Shown: piece by piece, positions 30,890 to 42,694 of the stretch
Layout: the number at the start of each line of letters is the position of its first letter
Position numbering within the stretch: the stretch's first letter is position 1
DNA from: Dermacentor variabilis
Taxonomy: Eukaryota; Arthropoda; Arachnida; Ixodida; Ixodidae
Reading direction: 5' to 3'
Length of the DNA stretch: 64,000 nt
NCBI RefSeq assembly: GCF_050947875.1
Contig: NC_134573.1
Span: 34,059,615-34,123,614 of the forward strand
Program-made: the position numbers and the translations under genes
Notes under the pieces: generated by a model
What the model saw: only the letters and a program-made list of their open reading frames with translations
Told to the model about the DNA's origin: nothing
Database searches by the model: none

Positions 30890-32830
30890 GGAAGGAAGGC
30901 CAAGCTTCGCATTGGAGACTTTCCGGCCCCGTTTCCCTTTCCCCAGTGTAGGGTAGCCAACCGGGTTCAGTCCTGGTTAACCTCCCTACCTTTCATTTAT
31001 CATTTGCTCTCTCTCTCTCTCTCCGCTCCGAATATGTGCCCTTCGGAGGGGCGGGGCACTCCTCAGGGCGCCGTCATCTCCCCAACACTGTTTAACATCT
31101 GTACGATTGGGCTTTCCGAGAGGTTGGCGCGCGTCAAGGACCTCAAGCACACCATCTACGCTGATGGCATCCTCATATGGTGCTCCCGCGGCTGCGAGGG
31201 CAGAGTCGAAGAAGCCATGCAGGAGGCGATCGCCGTGATCGAGGAGTATCTCCGCCGCACCGGATTTCGATGCTCCCCCGCCAAGTCGGAGCTCCTACTA
31301 TACAGAAAAGAGAAGGGAGGCAGACCCAAAGATTGGAAGCCAGTCTCCGAAAGCAGCATGAGACATCGCACTGTTGACGGGGGGATGATACCTAGGGTCG
31401 ACGTTATTCGGGTCCTGGGCATGTTTGTCGAATTCAACGGCGGGAACAGAACTGCTCTCCGCAAGATCATCGCAAAGACGGACAACGCTTTCCGCCTCGT
31501 TCGCAGAATCGCAAACCGGCATCGAGGAACGAAGGAAAACAATCTTCTGACTCTGCCACTTCACGTACACTATTTCTATGCACAACTGGCTCAGAGCGGA
31601 GCGAGACAAGCTCAACGTTCTTACCCACAAAATAGTTAAGAGGGCTCTTGGGCTACCCATCAGGACTCATACCGAGGATCTCTTGATGCTGGGGGTACAT
31701 AACACCGCCGAGGGGATTGCCAAAGCCCAAGAACGCGCGCAACTCAGTCGCCTGACCACCACAGCGGCAGGTAAACGCATCCTCTAAGAGCTGGGTTACC
31801 ACCCGGCGGAATTCCCGATTGTCAGTACCCCGATCCCTAGGTGCATTCGAGACAAGTTCGTAGTGGCTCCTCTACCCCGAAACGTCCATCCCGTCCACAA
31901 CGAGGGCAGACGCAAGGCCAGAGCAGCAGCCATCCTCAAACAGATCAAGCAACACGACATTAGAGCAAGCTTCGTCGACGCCGCGGAGTACAGTGACGGG
32001 AAGACCTTTGCCATCGTTGTGGTCGACTCGAGCGCAAAGATTTCCAATAGCGCCTCGATTCGCACTTCAGACCCCGGAGTCGCCGAGCAAGACGCCATCG
32101 CCCTCGCCCTGCTAGATGGTCGGCGGTCCGAAATCTATAGTGATTCGAAAACGGCAGTTCGGGCTTTTCAGAAGGGTTGCATCGCCAAGGAAGCTGTTCG
32201 TCTTCTTAGCGGCTCGAGTCCACATGCTCTCACAAACCATTCAATTCACTGGTTTCCCGCTCACGTAGGATCGGTCGAGGGTGCTCCCACGAACCTCAAT
32301 GAGTCTGCACACGAGGCTGCGCGTGACCTCACCGACCGCGCTTCCTCTATAAGGAGCACTGATTCCCCTCCTCTCTACTGTCACAGGGACGCTCCCGCTA
32401 CTCACAACGAGATTCTTAAATATTTCTACATGTCCAGAAGGGTCTTTCCACCCCCTCACCGCAGGTTGAACAGGGCGCAAGCCGTTTCGCTTAGGCTTCT
32501 ACAGACCAGCACATATCCGTGTCTGTCCGCTCTCCACGAGGCTTACCCCGACGTGTATCGCGAAGACGCCTGCCCGTCCTGCAGTCAGACCTCCACTCTA
32601 CCTCACATGCTCTGGGAGTGCGGGTCGACATGCCCCAAGTTCATCAAGGACGAGTGGGACTCGCTTCTGCGTAGCCCCGTTCTAGAAAAAGCAAATCCTG
32701 GCCGTCCGACGTGCCCGCGACCGGGCCGGTGGGCTAGAGCTGCCGGTCCCGACGTGGGACTAGCCGGGTGCGCGACGAGTTCGCGTCCACGCCGGACCTG
32801 CAATAAAGTTTATTCACTCGCTCACTCACT
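30890..32830 (+). mobile_element. 5'-truncated RNase H-bearing LINE (I-type) inserted in G1
   Basis: Bounded by the 6-bp duplication CATGAA (30884-30889 and 32831-32836). Contains the C-terminal half of a LINE RT (RGTPQGAVISPTLFN; catalytic box YADG where YADD is expected), then an RNase H domain and a C-terminal zinc cluster (CPSCSQTSTLPHMLWEC). It ends AATAAAGTTTATTCACTCGC with a (TCAC)n-type tail rather than poly(A). The first ~135 bp, ending in a (CT)n run, look like a 3' UTR piece of another element, so the insert may be composite. Confidence 0.8.
31863..32590 (+). pseudogene. LINE RNase H domain and zinc cluster
   Basis: An open plus frame with the RNase H motif series IVVVDSSAK (first Asp), AEQDAIALAL (Glu), IYSDSKTAVRAF (second Asp) and NLNESAHEAA, where the usual last Asp is absent. 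A CCHC-like cluster follows near 32570-32625. In I-group LINEs this domain removes RNA from the RNA-DNA hybrid during reverse transcription. It is separated from the RT by stops and a frame change near 31640-31860, so the copy is dead. Confidence 0.72.
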
Positions 32831-32836
32831 CATGAA

Positions 32837-34453
32837 CACGTGATAGCTTACGCTAGCCGGTCGTTGTCAAAAGCGGAAGGCATTTATTCCACAACCGAAA
32901 AGGAATGCCTCGCCATTGTTTGGGCTACAGGAAAATTTCGCCCTTACCTATATGGCAGGCCATTCAACGTCGTCAGCGACCATCACGCCTTGTGTTGGCT
33001 AGCGAATTTAAAGGATCCTTCAGGACGGCTGGCGCGGTGGAGCCTAAGACTGCAAGAATATGATGTCACTGTAACCTATAAATCCGGACGAAAACATTCT
33101 GACGCCGATTGCCTATCACACGCCCCCATTGACTCGCCGCCGCAAGATGACGCAGATGACGCCGCCTTCCTTGGCATTTTAAGCACGGAAGACTTTGCCG
33201 AACAGCAGCGAGCAGACCCGGAGTTGAAAAATCTCGTCGAGTATTTGGAAGAACACACCGACGTTGTCCCTAGGGCATTTAAGCGAGGATTGTCTTCGTT
33301 CTCGCTTCAAAACAACCTACTCGTAAAGAAGAACTTCTCACCAGTGCGCGCCAATTACCTTCTTGTTGTCCCGTCAGGACTGCGTCCAGAAGTATTGCAC
33401 GCCCTACATGACGATCCGACCGCTGGACACCTGGAATATTCCTGGACACTATCGAGGATACAGGAAAGGTATTATTGGCCGCGCCTGACCGCCCACGTCG
33501 CCCGTTATGTCAGAACATGCCGAGACTGTCAGCGACGCAAGACACCACCGACAAGGCCAGCCGGATTACTACAGCCAATCGAGCCTCCTTGCCGACCATT
33601 CCAGCAGATCGGGATGGACTTGTTGGGACCCTTTCAGACGTCAACAACCGGAAATAAGTGAATCATCGTGGCGACGGACTACCTAGCCCGCTTCGCTGAA
33701 ACTAAAGTTCTGCCGAAAGGTAGCGCAGCCAAAGTGGCGAAATTATTTGTCGAAAACATCCTGCTGCGACATGGCGTCCCAGAAGTCCTCATCACCGACA
33801 GAGGAACGGCCTTTACAGCGGAGCTCACTCAAGGCATTCGGCAATACAGTCAGACAAGGCACAGGAGGACAATGGCCTACCACCCACAGACGAATGGTCT
33901 TACGGAGCGGCTGAATAAGACCCTCGCCGACATGCTAGCAATGTACGTCGACGTCGAACACATGACCTGGGATGCCGTCCTGCCATACGTAACATTCGCT
34001 TACAACGCGGCGGTGCAAGAAACAACACAGATCACGCCGGTCAATCCGGTTTACGGCAGGAACCCAACGACCACGCTCGACGCCATGCTGCCGCACGTCA
34101 CTTACGAGGAGAACCTTGACGTCGCTACCTACTTCCAGCGGGCCGAAGAAGCCCGACAGCTCGCCCGCCTGCGGATCAAGAACCAGCAGAGGACCGACAG
34201 CCGACACTACAACCTCCGACGACGCTTCGTCGAGTACCAGCCCGGCGACCGTGTTTGAGTATGGACCCCGATACGCCGACGAGGACTCAGTGAGAAACTA
34301 CTGCGACGCTATTTCGGACCCTACAAGGTCATCCGACGTATTGGTGCACTTGACTATGAGTTCGTGCCAGACGGCACTTCGTATTCACAGCGGCGCCGCG
34401 CACGATCTGAAGTGGTCCATGTGGTGCGCCTTAAACCCTTTTACGGACGCTGA
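32837..34453 (+). pseudogene. G1 RNase H (rest) and integrase, two nonsense codons
   Basis: The Gypsy frame resumes exactly after the second CATGAA (HVIAYASRSLSKAE). RNase H finishes with SDHHALCWL and HSDADCLS. Integrase follows with its H/C zinc region (HLEYSW...CRDCQR), D in GMDLLGPF, D in ITDRGTAF and E in HPQTNGLTERLN (canonical D-x35-E), and a GPY/F-like module (YFGPYKVIRRIG). Two TGA codons interrupt at 33659 and 34256; both sit where tryptophan is expected, so each is probably a TGG to TGA change. The natural stop is TGA at about 34451. Not translatable as one product. Confidence 0.85.
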
Positions 34454-34554
34454 CGAACTTCCCTATTTTGTTGTTTTCGTTGCTACAGGTGCTTTTCTTT
34501 ATCGCTTTCGTTTGTTTGCAGCATCGGGTCGATGCTTCTTTAAGAGGGGGGTAT

Positions 34555-34933
34555 TGACACGTGTACTTGTCTTCATCGGGCGACACGTTTCACCGCCTAA
34601 CAAATGTTATCACACAGCGCAGGACGCGATTGCATGCGTCGGAAGTTTCTGGAATGTTATCGATAGTTCCATCCACTGTCTGTGACCGAACCTTGTGTAA
34701 TCTGATTGCATGTGTGCGCGACGCGAATAATGTAGAACTTTGTGGAAGGCGCGCGGGTCCCAGCGATTAGTCTGGAACATTCGACGACTTATGTATAAAA
34801 GCTGACGCGCTTGATCCATTGATCAAATTTGGACGACCGCCGATCGAGTTCGCCGCTACCGTTGTCGCCTAATAAAGCACTCATTTTTCGGTAATCACAG
34901 GTTTGCTGCCTTCTGAACCTTCACTACCACGTG

Positions 34934-34936
<3 letters not shown>
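34555..34936 (+). repeat. 3' LTR of G1
   Basis: A 382-bp LTR with TATAAAAGCTGAC near 34794 and AATAAAGCAC near 34871. Ends are TGACACG and GTGACA. It is preceded by the purine tract AAGAGGGGGG and followed directly by (AT)n. Confidence 0.88.

Positions 34937-35012
<76 letters not shown>
34937..35012. repeat. (AT)38 microsatellite
   Basis: A pure AT dinucleotide run of 76 bp abutting the G1 3' LTR. Its expansion may have erased the target duplication of G1. Confidence 0.97.
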
Positions 35013-35015
<3 letters not shown>

Positions 35016-37123
35016 AGCTCCTTAATTGCACTATATTGAAAGTGGTAATAATAATTGCAGCTATATCTACTCGAAAGTTCGCCTAAAAAGTGTACATATT
35101 TCTTTTTGAACACAAATAAATTAAGTGCGATTACACCACCGCATGACTTTTTGCGCGCGCACAGCCACGACATGTACTTCAATTATAAAGTTTGGCAGCA
35201 GGATGGAGAGCATGATCGATGCGCGCGGAAGCGAATATTTACATTCTTGACTGAAGGACGTACAACGCATTTAGTGAGAAATAGAAGACACGCGGGTGCT
35301 GCGCGACTGTGTGTTTTAATGTTCTTCCATGTCTCATTAATTGCACTGCCCTTCATGAAATCAAGAATGTCCAACCAACTAGCCCGCCAATTCTTTCTGA
35401 GCAAGTGCAATAGTAGTATTTAGTCTTATGGTGGAGTATCGAGATAAACACGGCGCCAAACTTGCAGGGGAGCTTTATAGTCTGTTGTAAACTACTGAGA
35501 CCGTTTGTGTAGAAGAAATTAAAAGGTTTTCTGGACCTCTCAGACAAAACATCCTTAAGCGGTCAGGTGTTCTGCGGGCAAAACGTGGAGGGTTCCTCTC
35601 AGTAGAAACATATATTTCAGGGGTTAACTGAGGCTGCAGCTTGTTATTAATGCTCGTACAGTTGTTATGTTATAGATACAGCCGAGCACCTTTACAGCGA
35701 ACGCCTCTACAAAGAAATGTCTTGTACATAACGAAGGAATAATTCTGTTCCGCTGCTGCATTGTTGTGAGCTGCGTAGTGCCACGAGGTGACCGAATTCA
35801 CTTCGTTATAAAGGCGTTCGGCTACAGCTAGGCCTGTATTCGGTCAATGTTTCTAATAAATTCGACAATATCGCAAAAGACAGCACACTGCTTGTCTTGA
35901 GGGTTATACATACGTATATACACATACGCTTTATTGCCGAGAGCATGTACTTTGTCCATGTGGACATAGCCGTGTTTGTTGTTGTAGAATACCGCTTTAC
36001 CTTTGCTGACATAATCGTGTGGTACGGAGACACTCTATCCCTGGTATGTTGAATGGATGCAACATTCTTGATTGCTTTAGGGGTGCTTTTGTCATATGTG
36101 TATAGCGACACGTCGGAATAGATGAAATTATTGTTTATTTTGTTGAACGCTGATGGCAAGACTACGAATACTCTACGTTCATACACTTCCGCTGGCATAT
36201 ATGACAATTCATGTACGGGGTAAATATCTTACGCAATCGCGTCTGATTGAATTTCGAAAACGGTTGAAGGCAAAGTGCAACATAATGTAGAAGAGGTGAC
36301 AAACCTCTTAGATATGACCACGGTGTAAGAATATTATGAGCCGTGATCTGACCTGGGATGAATTAGAGAGAATGCTGTGTTACGAAAACTGCGGCGACGG
36401 TGGTCTTTCGTGCAAGTCGTAATCTTCGTTTCCGCTGCAGCTTTCGTCCATCGAAGCATGACGTTCGCGTGCTACTTCGTAAGGATCTAAATTCTGAGCA
36501 CGATTGCTAGCTGAAATCCTCTGTTCCAGCTCGCTCAGGTCTTCGAGAGACGACATCGGAAATCAGAAGCGCACGATTGGCTACATCAACACGAACCGTG
36601 TACCACGTGCAAAAGCGTCGTTTCGTTTTCGATGCGTTTGTTTTCGCTTTGACTAGGCAAATACCAAAGCGGTTGGACAGGAAACCGCAAGAATGCGTAG
36701 CTGTTATCGCAGAAAGACTTTAACACGTTGGAAAACATGAATCGCAGAGATATCGACTTGATAAATAAAGTGATACGTTCTCACACCTACGGTTGCACTT
36801 GTCGTCTGCCTCCAAATAGTGCCGGCCTATATGCGCTATTGCGCTCACCTATCACAGTTTTCAGCATGCTTCCAGGGAACGACTTCATCGTCACTGCAAA
36901 TAGAAAATTTGCGATAAAAAATTTTCCACGGCATTTTGCGCATTACTACTACATGATTAGACGGTCTAGCCGGTAAGCTTTTCATTGAACTAAAAAAGTG
37001 GGTACCACGAAAATTGGTTGTCAGTCCCTTTAACGATTAGGCCGGGCACTGAAAACAATTTTTAGACGTCAGTTAATGACAATTGCTTAAGCAACTGTCA
37101 TTGCGTTCTGTAAAGTTTTCTTT
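35013..37123. other. AT-rich region with no recognised gene
   Basis: Contains a 133-codon minus frame (35806-36207) and a small acidic minus ORF (36380-36556), neither in a known family. The plus strand ends a possible TIR at TCAGTCCCTTTAA (near 37034), the form of a TTAA-flanked terminus, but no partner end was found. Confidence 0.4.
36380..36556 (-). CDS. Small acidic ORF (58 aa), unrecognised
   Basis: ATG at 36556 to TAA at 36380 on the minus strand encodes a balanced, acidic leader-like peptide (MSSLEDLSELEQRISASNRA, later ERPPSPQFS). The codon composition looks protein-like. Such acidic leaders precede DNA-binding domains in some transposases, but nothing here proves that. Could be a first exon or a chance frame. 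Confidence 0.22.
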   Translation of the reverse strand: MSSLEDLSELEQRISASNRAQNLDPYEVARERHASMDESCSGNEDYDLHERPPSPQFS

Positions 37124-37228
37124 CTCAAGTTTCAAGTTTATTGCGTCATTTATTAGTGGTACATATATGCAGCATAAGTTTTACAGAAACAGGTCCCACA
37201 GTTAGAAACTGCAGCGGGACCTCTTGTT

Positions 37229-37300
<72 letters not shown>

Positions 37301-37832
37301 AAGGCGTCAATTGCGGTTCTAAACGAAGAAAGTATTACACAATTTCTACAGTGTTGAAGCAATAAAACCTATGCCAACACATCACAGCATTAAGAAATGT
37401 ACATAATTTCAAAGAAGAGATGCAGTTTACAAGGTATTAATATAACCTTTCAGTGAACGTTGGTATGACGATAATGTTGTAAGGATTTCGCGTGAGCAGA
37501 TAAATTATTACACATTTTCACACTAGCAAAACCAACAGTTAGTTTGCCGTAGTTGCTGCGTGAGTTTGGAAGTAAAAGGTTATATTGTGAAGCGAACCTG
37601 GTAGTGTTAGGATTGGCAAGACTGTTTCTGCCAATAATATAATGTAATTGTGGGTTTTGAGAAGGCGGTAAATAACGATGCTGTGGTTGTACCAGATAAT
37701 TTTATTTATTGTGAGGATACTTAACTCAGAAAAGATGGGGGTAACATGAGCGTTATAAGGAGCCGAACCAATGATACGGACGGCGTTGTTTTGGATTTGC
37801 TGCAAGGGAGCTATATGACAGAGATATGTAAG
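37124..37832 (-). mobile_element. 3' part of LINE F (minus), 5' side cut by Gypsy element G2
   Basis: The minus strand encodes the C-terminus of a CR1-like RT ORF (LQQIQNNAVRIIGSAPYNAH, FSELSIL). A 3' UTR with a (TA)n run follows, ending at repeated ACTTGAA units near 37124. The frame runs uninterrupted up to the G2 insertion at 37833. It continues on the other side of G2 at 44363-44445 (ALLILYYACIYSHSKYFISS), which fixes G2 as a later insertion. Confidence 0.75.
37231..37295. repeat. (TA)n microsatellite, 65 bp
   Basis: A pure TA dinucleotide run in the 3' UTR of LINE F. Confidence 0.97.
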
Positions 37833-37836
37833 GCCC

Positions 37837-38570
37837 TGTTAGGATTGAGGGCTCAATCCCATCGCTCGTAAGCCGTTGTCAAGATTGGAGTCCGGCATGA
37901 ATTTGAGGGTAGCTGGCCCATGCCGTCGTCCGACTTATCCACGCTGAGGACGGTGATGAAGGCAAGGACTGCTTGTCATCGAGAGCTAGGAATATGGGTT
38001 TACTTACAGCATTTACATGCAGTTCATCAGTCTAGCATGACTGCGAGAGAAAGTAGGTCAGTCTAACATTACTCCTTGAGAGAGTGTTAGTCTAACATGA
38101 GTGCTTGAGAGAGTATTGTGCATCCACGCAACAGCGGTTTATAAACACTAGGTCCTCCCCCGATTCCAAGGTGGCGGAAACGTTCATCCAGTCGTCATAA
38201 ACACGGCGCCTCTCCGCGGGACGACTTACACACACACACAGGTTGATGGTCCGGCACCGACGTCACACGGATTTCGTAGAACTCGGGGCTTACTGCAAGA
38301 ACGGTGCGTGGGAAGGGGTCCCCGTCGACGTTCCCGCGGCGCTTCCCCGCTCGCGGCAGACTAGGGCGGCGGTAGCGAGTGCAGGCACAAAGCCTGCTTC
38401 GTCGAACTCGGCTCCAACGACGGAGAGTGGAGGACGCGCGTATTGTTCTCGACACACAGTCGACTTAGTCACGCCGTGGCTCAAGGTTTGCGGCGACGCT
38501 CCAGGAAAAGACGACGCCCGCGGTCGCAGCTGGTTGGCAAAACTGGCACGTCAGCGGGCCGTTCTTAACA
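37837..38570 (-). repeat. 3' LTR of G2
   Basis: A 734-bp LTR. Its plus-strand ends are TGTTAGG and CTTAACA. It differs from the other LTR mainly by substitutions and by the length of a CA repeat. Confidence 0.87.
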
Positions 38571-38984
38571 GCGCCTCCATGGCCCGGAAAATCTCAATTG
38601 TCCAGCGCTGACAACCGCAGGGCAGGAAGAGAACGGCTAGTGGCCAGGGGGTGATGCCTTGGCTCGTAGCGACCATTTGTGTAATGATGTCACCGCCCCA
38701 AAACATCCAACAAGGGCAGGCAACTGCAAAACGAACCCCACAACACGACTCTGCGCCGAGATGACGTACCTTGGCTCTGACTTTAGACCCGCTAGGCTTC
38801 AAAGAAAACATAAGTGCAGGAACAAAAAATGCTGCATTTCGCTATGCCAATTTCTGAAGCAATTTCGTGCTGACAAATTCAGCAATCATGGAGGGAAACC
38901 TGCTAAATGAGAGGGGATCTTCTTTGCTTAACAAAATTAACACTAGTAACTCTAAAATTTAGGCGGGACCCTCAAACGCAGAAT

Positions 38985-40514
38985 TCAAATTAGCCTGCTC
39001 AAGCTAATCGCATTGCTATGCAACTTTCCCTCTTTATTTCTAACGGAGAAGTTGTACTCTTCGAGAGTGGGGCTCCATCGGAGCAAGCGGCCATTTTTGT
39101 GTGACATTTGATTGAGCCACGTCAGAGGACAGTGGTCGGTCCCGAAGATGAACTTCACTCCGTAAAAGTAACACGACAACTTCTGGGCGGCCAAAACCAA
39201 ACAAGCGCATTCCCTCTCTGAAGCGCTGTAGGCTTCCTCTCTCACATTTAGTTTACGGCTGGCATAGAGGATAGGATGCTCCTCGTTATCATCGCCGACC
39301 TGACTAAGTACCACGCCCATATCTCTGTCGCTTGCGTCGCACTGAACTATGAATTCCTTTGTGTAGTCTGGCGCACGTAGCACAGGACGAGAAACCAATA
39401 GCGTTTTCAAACTTTGGAAAGCGTTCTCTTTGTCCTTATCCCAGTGTACGCTACTTGGTGCTCCCTTTCGGAGGGCGTCCGTTAATGGATTTGCCATTTG
39501 CGAGTAATTTTGAATGTACCGTTGATAGTGCTCCACAAGTCCCAAAAATGAACGAAAGTCTGTTTTCCTGCGCGGCCGAGAAAATTCTCCAATCGTAGCT
39601 ATTTTCAGCTCGGCCGGCCGTCTCGTGCCCTGGCCGACAACATGGCCCAGATAAGTAACCTGCGAACACCCAAATCTACACTGTTCCGCTTTCATCGTTA
39701 AGCCGGCTTCCTTCAACCATGAGAACACCTGTTTGAGGTGTGATACGTGTTGCTGCCAGCTGTCCATAACAGTTGCTACATCATCAAGATATGGCAAGGC
39801 GAACTCCTGCAAGTCTTTTAGGACAATATCCATTAACTTGGAGAAGCTAAATGGCGCGTTCTTCAGCCCGAAGCTGAGTGCGAGAGGGCGAAAAGTGCCT
39901 ACAGGTGAGATGAATGCGGCATAGCGGCTGGCACTTTCTGAAAGGGGAACTTGCAGTACCTCCGCACGAGATATAGTCGAAATGTATTTAGCAGCGCTAA
40001 CTCTTTCAATTCGTTCCTCAATGTTGGGCATCGGGCACAGCTGATCCCTAGTGATGGCATTTAACTTCCTGTAGTCAACACATGGACGAGGGTCCTTGTT
40101 AGGGGTTTCTACCAGTATTAGCAGTGACGTGTAGTCACTCTCAGCGGGCTCAATAACTCCCCACTCTAGCATGCGCTGTATCTCTGCCTCCATAATTTCT
40201 CTCTTTCTTGGAGACACCCTGCAAGGCTTTGATCTTACGGGTTCGGTTGATGCCAGCCCTATTTCATGCGTTATTAGTTCGGTTCTACCCGGCCGATCGC
40301 TGAATCTGTCGAGATATTCCCCTAACACCTCTTTTAGCTGATCTAGCTGCTCGGGTCTTAGAGCGTGCGAGCTTACCGAATGTTTTACTACTTTTTCTAG
40401 ACCGATTTCAGAGTTGGAGTTCGCCCTATACTCCTTAAACTTGCTACTAGTACCATCCTGCTCTTTCATGGTATAGTTCACGACTCCGCTCCCCTCTATA
40501 TACGGCTTCATCAA
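38985..40514 (-). pseudogene. G2 reverse transcriptase and RNase H
   Basis: This 509-codon frame is the C-terminal pol part. RT: SDRPGRTELITHEI start, GVIEPAESDYTS, PCVDYRKLNAITR, then STISRAEVLQVPLS. That last motif corresponds to TLDLxxGYWQVPL in active elements, so the first catalytic Asp is missing and one residue is lost. The second catalytic box YLDDV is intact. RNase H: VQCDASDRDMGVVLSQ, ASERECACLVLA, GTDHCPLTWL and HSNAISLSR, with the usual last Asp replaced. It lies downstream of integrase. Loss of the RT Asp means the enzyme should be dead although the frame is open. Confidence 0.88.
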
Positions 40515-40523
40515 ATTGCAGTT

Positions 40524-41520
40524 TTATATCCTCACCTCCTTCCTGCGACTGGGCATTTTCAGAGCATAGTTAGTACCTGAAAGTTTCTGCAACACTTTAA
40601 CGGGCCCGTCCCAGTGAACTTCAAGCTTGTTCTTTCTTGAAGGTTTGAGGATCATTACCTGGTCTCCGGCGTTAAACGTACGAAGCCTCGCATTTTTGTC
40701 GTAATAGAATTTGGCGTTCTTTTGAGCTACTCCCATGTTCTTTTCGAGTAGTTCTTGGGTTGCGCTTAGCCGTTCCAGCAAATTTAACACGTATTCAACT
40801 ACTGTTGGACTCTCTCCTCTTTCTTCCCACATCTCTCTTAACATTCTCAATGGAGAACGGGTGTCCTCCCATACACTATTTCTGCTGGCGAGAACACTGT
40901 CGCTTCATGTGGAACCGTTCGCAAAGCAAAGTTGCCGTCAGACAGTTCTCCCAGTCCTCCTTGTGCTCGTAACAGAGCGTACGCAAAACTCGCTTAAGCA
41001 CTGAATGCCACCTCTCTACACTGTTTGACTGAGGGTGATAGACGGAACTGTGTATTAACTTTACCCCGCACTTTTTCAAGAATGTGGAAGTCAGTGCGCT
41101 GGTGAATACTGACCCTTGATCCGCCTGAATTTCGGCTGGAAACCCAACTCGTGCAAACAATGTCAAAAGCGCGTCTACTACTTCGGTGAAGCTGAGCTCT
41201 TTCAGAGGGATTGCTTCTGGAAACTTCGTAGCCGGACACAGCACAGTAAACATGCACCAGTAACCCGATTTTGTTTTTGGTAGAGGCCCTACCGTGTCTA
41301 TCACAAGTCTTCTGAAAGGCTTTGTTATTAAGGGCACTACCTTTAGTGGAGCTTTCCATGTCTCTCCAGGTTTACCCGAGCGTTGGCAGGCGTCGCATGA
41401 CCTTACAAAGTTTTCTACGTCTTTGAAACAGCCAGGCCAGTAGTATTCCATAAGCAATCTTTCCTTTGACTTGTTTATGCCTAGGTGGCCGGACCACCCA
41501 TTTCCATGACAGAGACTCAA
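40524..41520 (-). pseudogene. G2 integrase
   Basis: Frame 41520-40876 holds the zinc region (HLGINKSKER...CDACQR) and catalytic core: D in VIDTVGPL, D in IQADQGSVF and E in HPQSNSVERWHS. The spacing is D-x34-E, as in the element at the left edge. A frameshift near 40870 moves the C-terminal part into 40850-40524 (GDQVMILKPSRKNKLEVHWD). Integrase lies between protease and RT. Its catalytic residues are present but the frame is broken. Confidence 0.85.
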
Positions 41521-41840
41521 AAGGTCCTCCCTGTACTTATTAGGTACGACTAACTGATTTAAAATCCTACCCTTTCAATCTCTGTAGTGCCGATACAACA
41601 AGCCTCCTCTCTCATGTATCGTCACGCTGCGCCTAGCAATGCCTTCTTTAGCTGTGTGATGTAATTTAGCTAAGCTCTCATCATTCTTTTGCTAGGCTGC
41701 CAGTGACTCTCTATCCACACCTAAGAGCTGATCAAAGTTCTTTGGGGCCGGTGATAATAACGACCCTGTCTCGCTTGCGATTGCGTCAGGTTACTCTTCC
41801 TGCAGGCTTGAACTTTGACACTCTAGTGCTACGTTCTTAT

Positions 41841-42430
41841 TTAGCTGGTCAGCTGGCAGGCTCTCCCCAACTGTTTTTTGTCCCTCGGGCCTAGCAAGGA
41901 TTCGGGTATTGAAGTTATCCCTTTTTCTGCTTCCGCTGGAGCAGCTTGTGCATTTTCAGACAAAAGCGACGCGATCTGACGAGCTTGGCCGCGGGTCAAT
42001 GCCTGTACTATGCCCTCTCCAAGTTTAAGCCCTTTTTCACGCAGTAACTGATTAGAACGATTCGAAAAAATGCAAGGGTACTGGAGTGACAAAAATTTGG
42101 AAACTGCAGCCTTGGTCACTAGCTCCCCCAATGGTCCACTGATTTTGACTGTGGCCATGGGCAGACACATGCTGTGTTCTTCTACAACCTGTTTGATCCA
42201 TGCTACTTCTCCGGTGAAGTCATCTACCGTCACGTAAGACGGATGGATAATGTCCATCGTGGCGGCACTGTCTCTTAGCACACGGCATGGTTTGCCACTA
42301 ACTTGCAGGTCGTGAAGATATCGCCTGAAAAGTTCCATATTCTCGTCTTTTTCCTCCACGTAGGAGAAAACTACGCTAGGCTTCCCGCAGTTTACAGCTA
42401 TATATCCCAGTTTGTGGCATTTATAACAGC
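41841..42430 (-). pseudogene. G2 zinc knuckle and aspartic protease-like domain
   Basis: The knuckle reads CYKCHKLGYIAVNC, with Tyr in place of the conserved His. In the same frame follow a long spacer and the protease motif RDSAATMD, then a region matching the left-edge element (FTGEVAWIKQ, CLPMATVKISGPLG, YPCIFSNRS). DSAA instead of DSGA is shared by both relatives, so it is a family trait rather than decay of one copy. Stops appear on both sides of this frame. Confidence 0.78.
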
Positions 42431-42694
42431 GGATTGGCCTAAAAGATTCGAATTTTCTTTTTAGTTCCTTTTGTGCGGTTTCTCCGTTAAACTTCTCTTC
42501 GCTCTTTTCTGCGGGCTTTTCCTCCCCGTCTACAGGCTCCGATCGTCTAGTCTGCGAACCCTTTTTGAACGGAAATGGTTCCCGCGGTCCATTTTGCCGT
42601 CCGAGTTTCCGTCCTCGCCGTTCAACTTTCTACGCGTTGCGTACTCTTCGGCTAATTCAGCCGCCCTTTCCACAGTGTTTACATTCCCTCTGTC

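Larger units (their letters stand above)
27066..34936 (+). mobile_element. Ty3/Gypsy element G1 with both LTRs, split by a nested LINE
   Basis: LTRs at 27066-27482 and 34555-34936 both begin TGACACGTGTACTT and end CACGTGACA. Inside the 5' LTR the sequence TGGTGGAGGTGC is a likely primer binding site, and AAGAGGGGGGTAT before the 3' LTR is a polypurine tract. Gag, protease, RT, RNase H and integrase follow in standard Gypsy order in one frame. That frame is broken by a 1.94-kb LINE (30890-32830) and two TGA codons. No target duplication was recognised: the left flank is AACAC and the right flank is an AT microsatellite. Confidence 0.9.

Noticed and set aside
27398..31639. A single 1413-codon gene
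   Set aside because: The frame fuses Gypsy gag-protease-RT with a nested LINE at a CATGAA duplication; two unrelated elements happen to share a frame.
34895..35182. A protein with (IY)n repeats (also at 37141-37365)
   Set aside because: Translation of AT/TA microsatellites.
35806..36207. A 133-codon minus-strand gene
   Set aside because: No known family, signal or splice sites; composition typical of AT-rich non-coding sequence. Left as unassigned.
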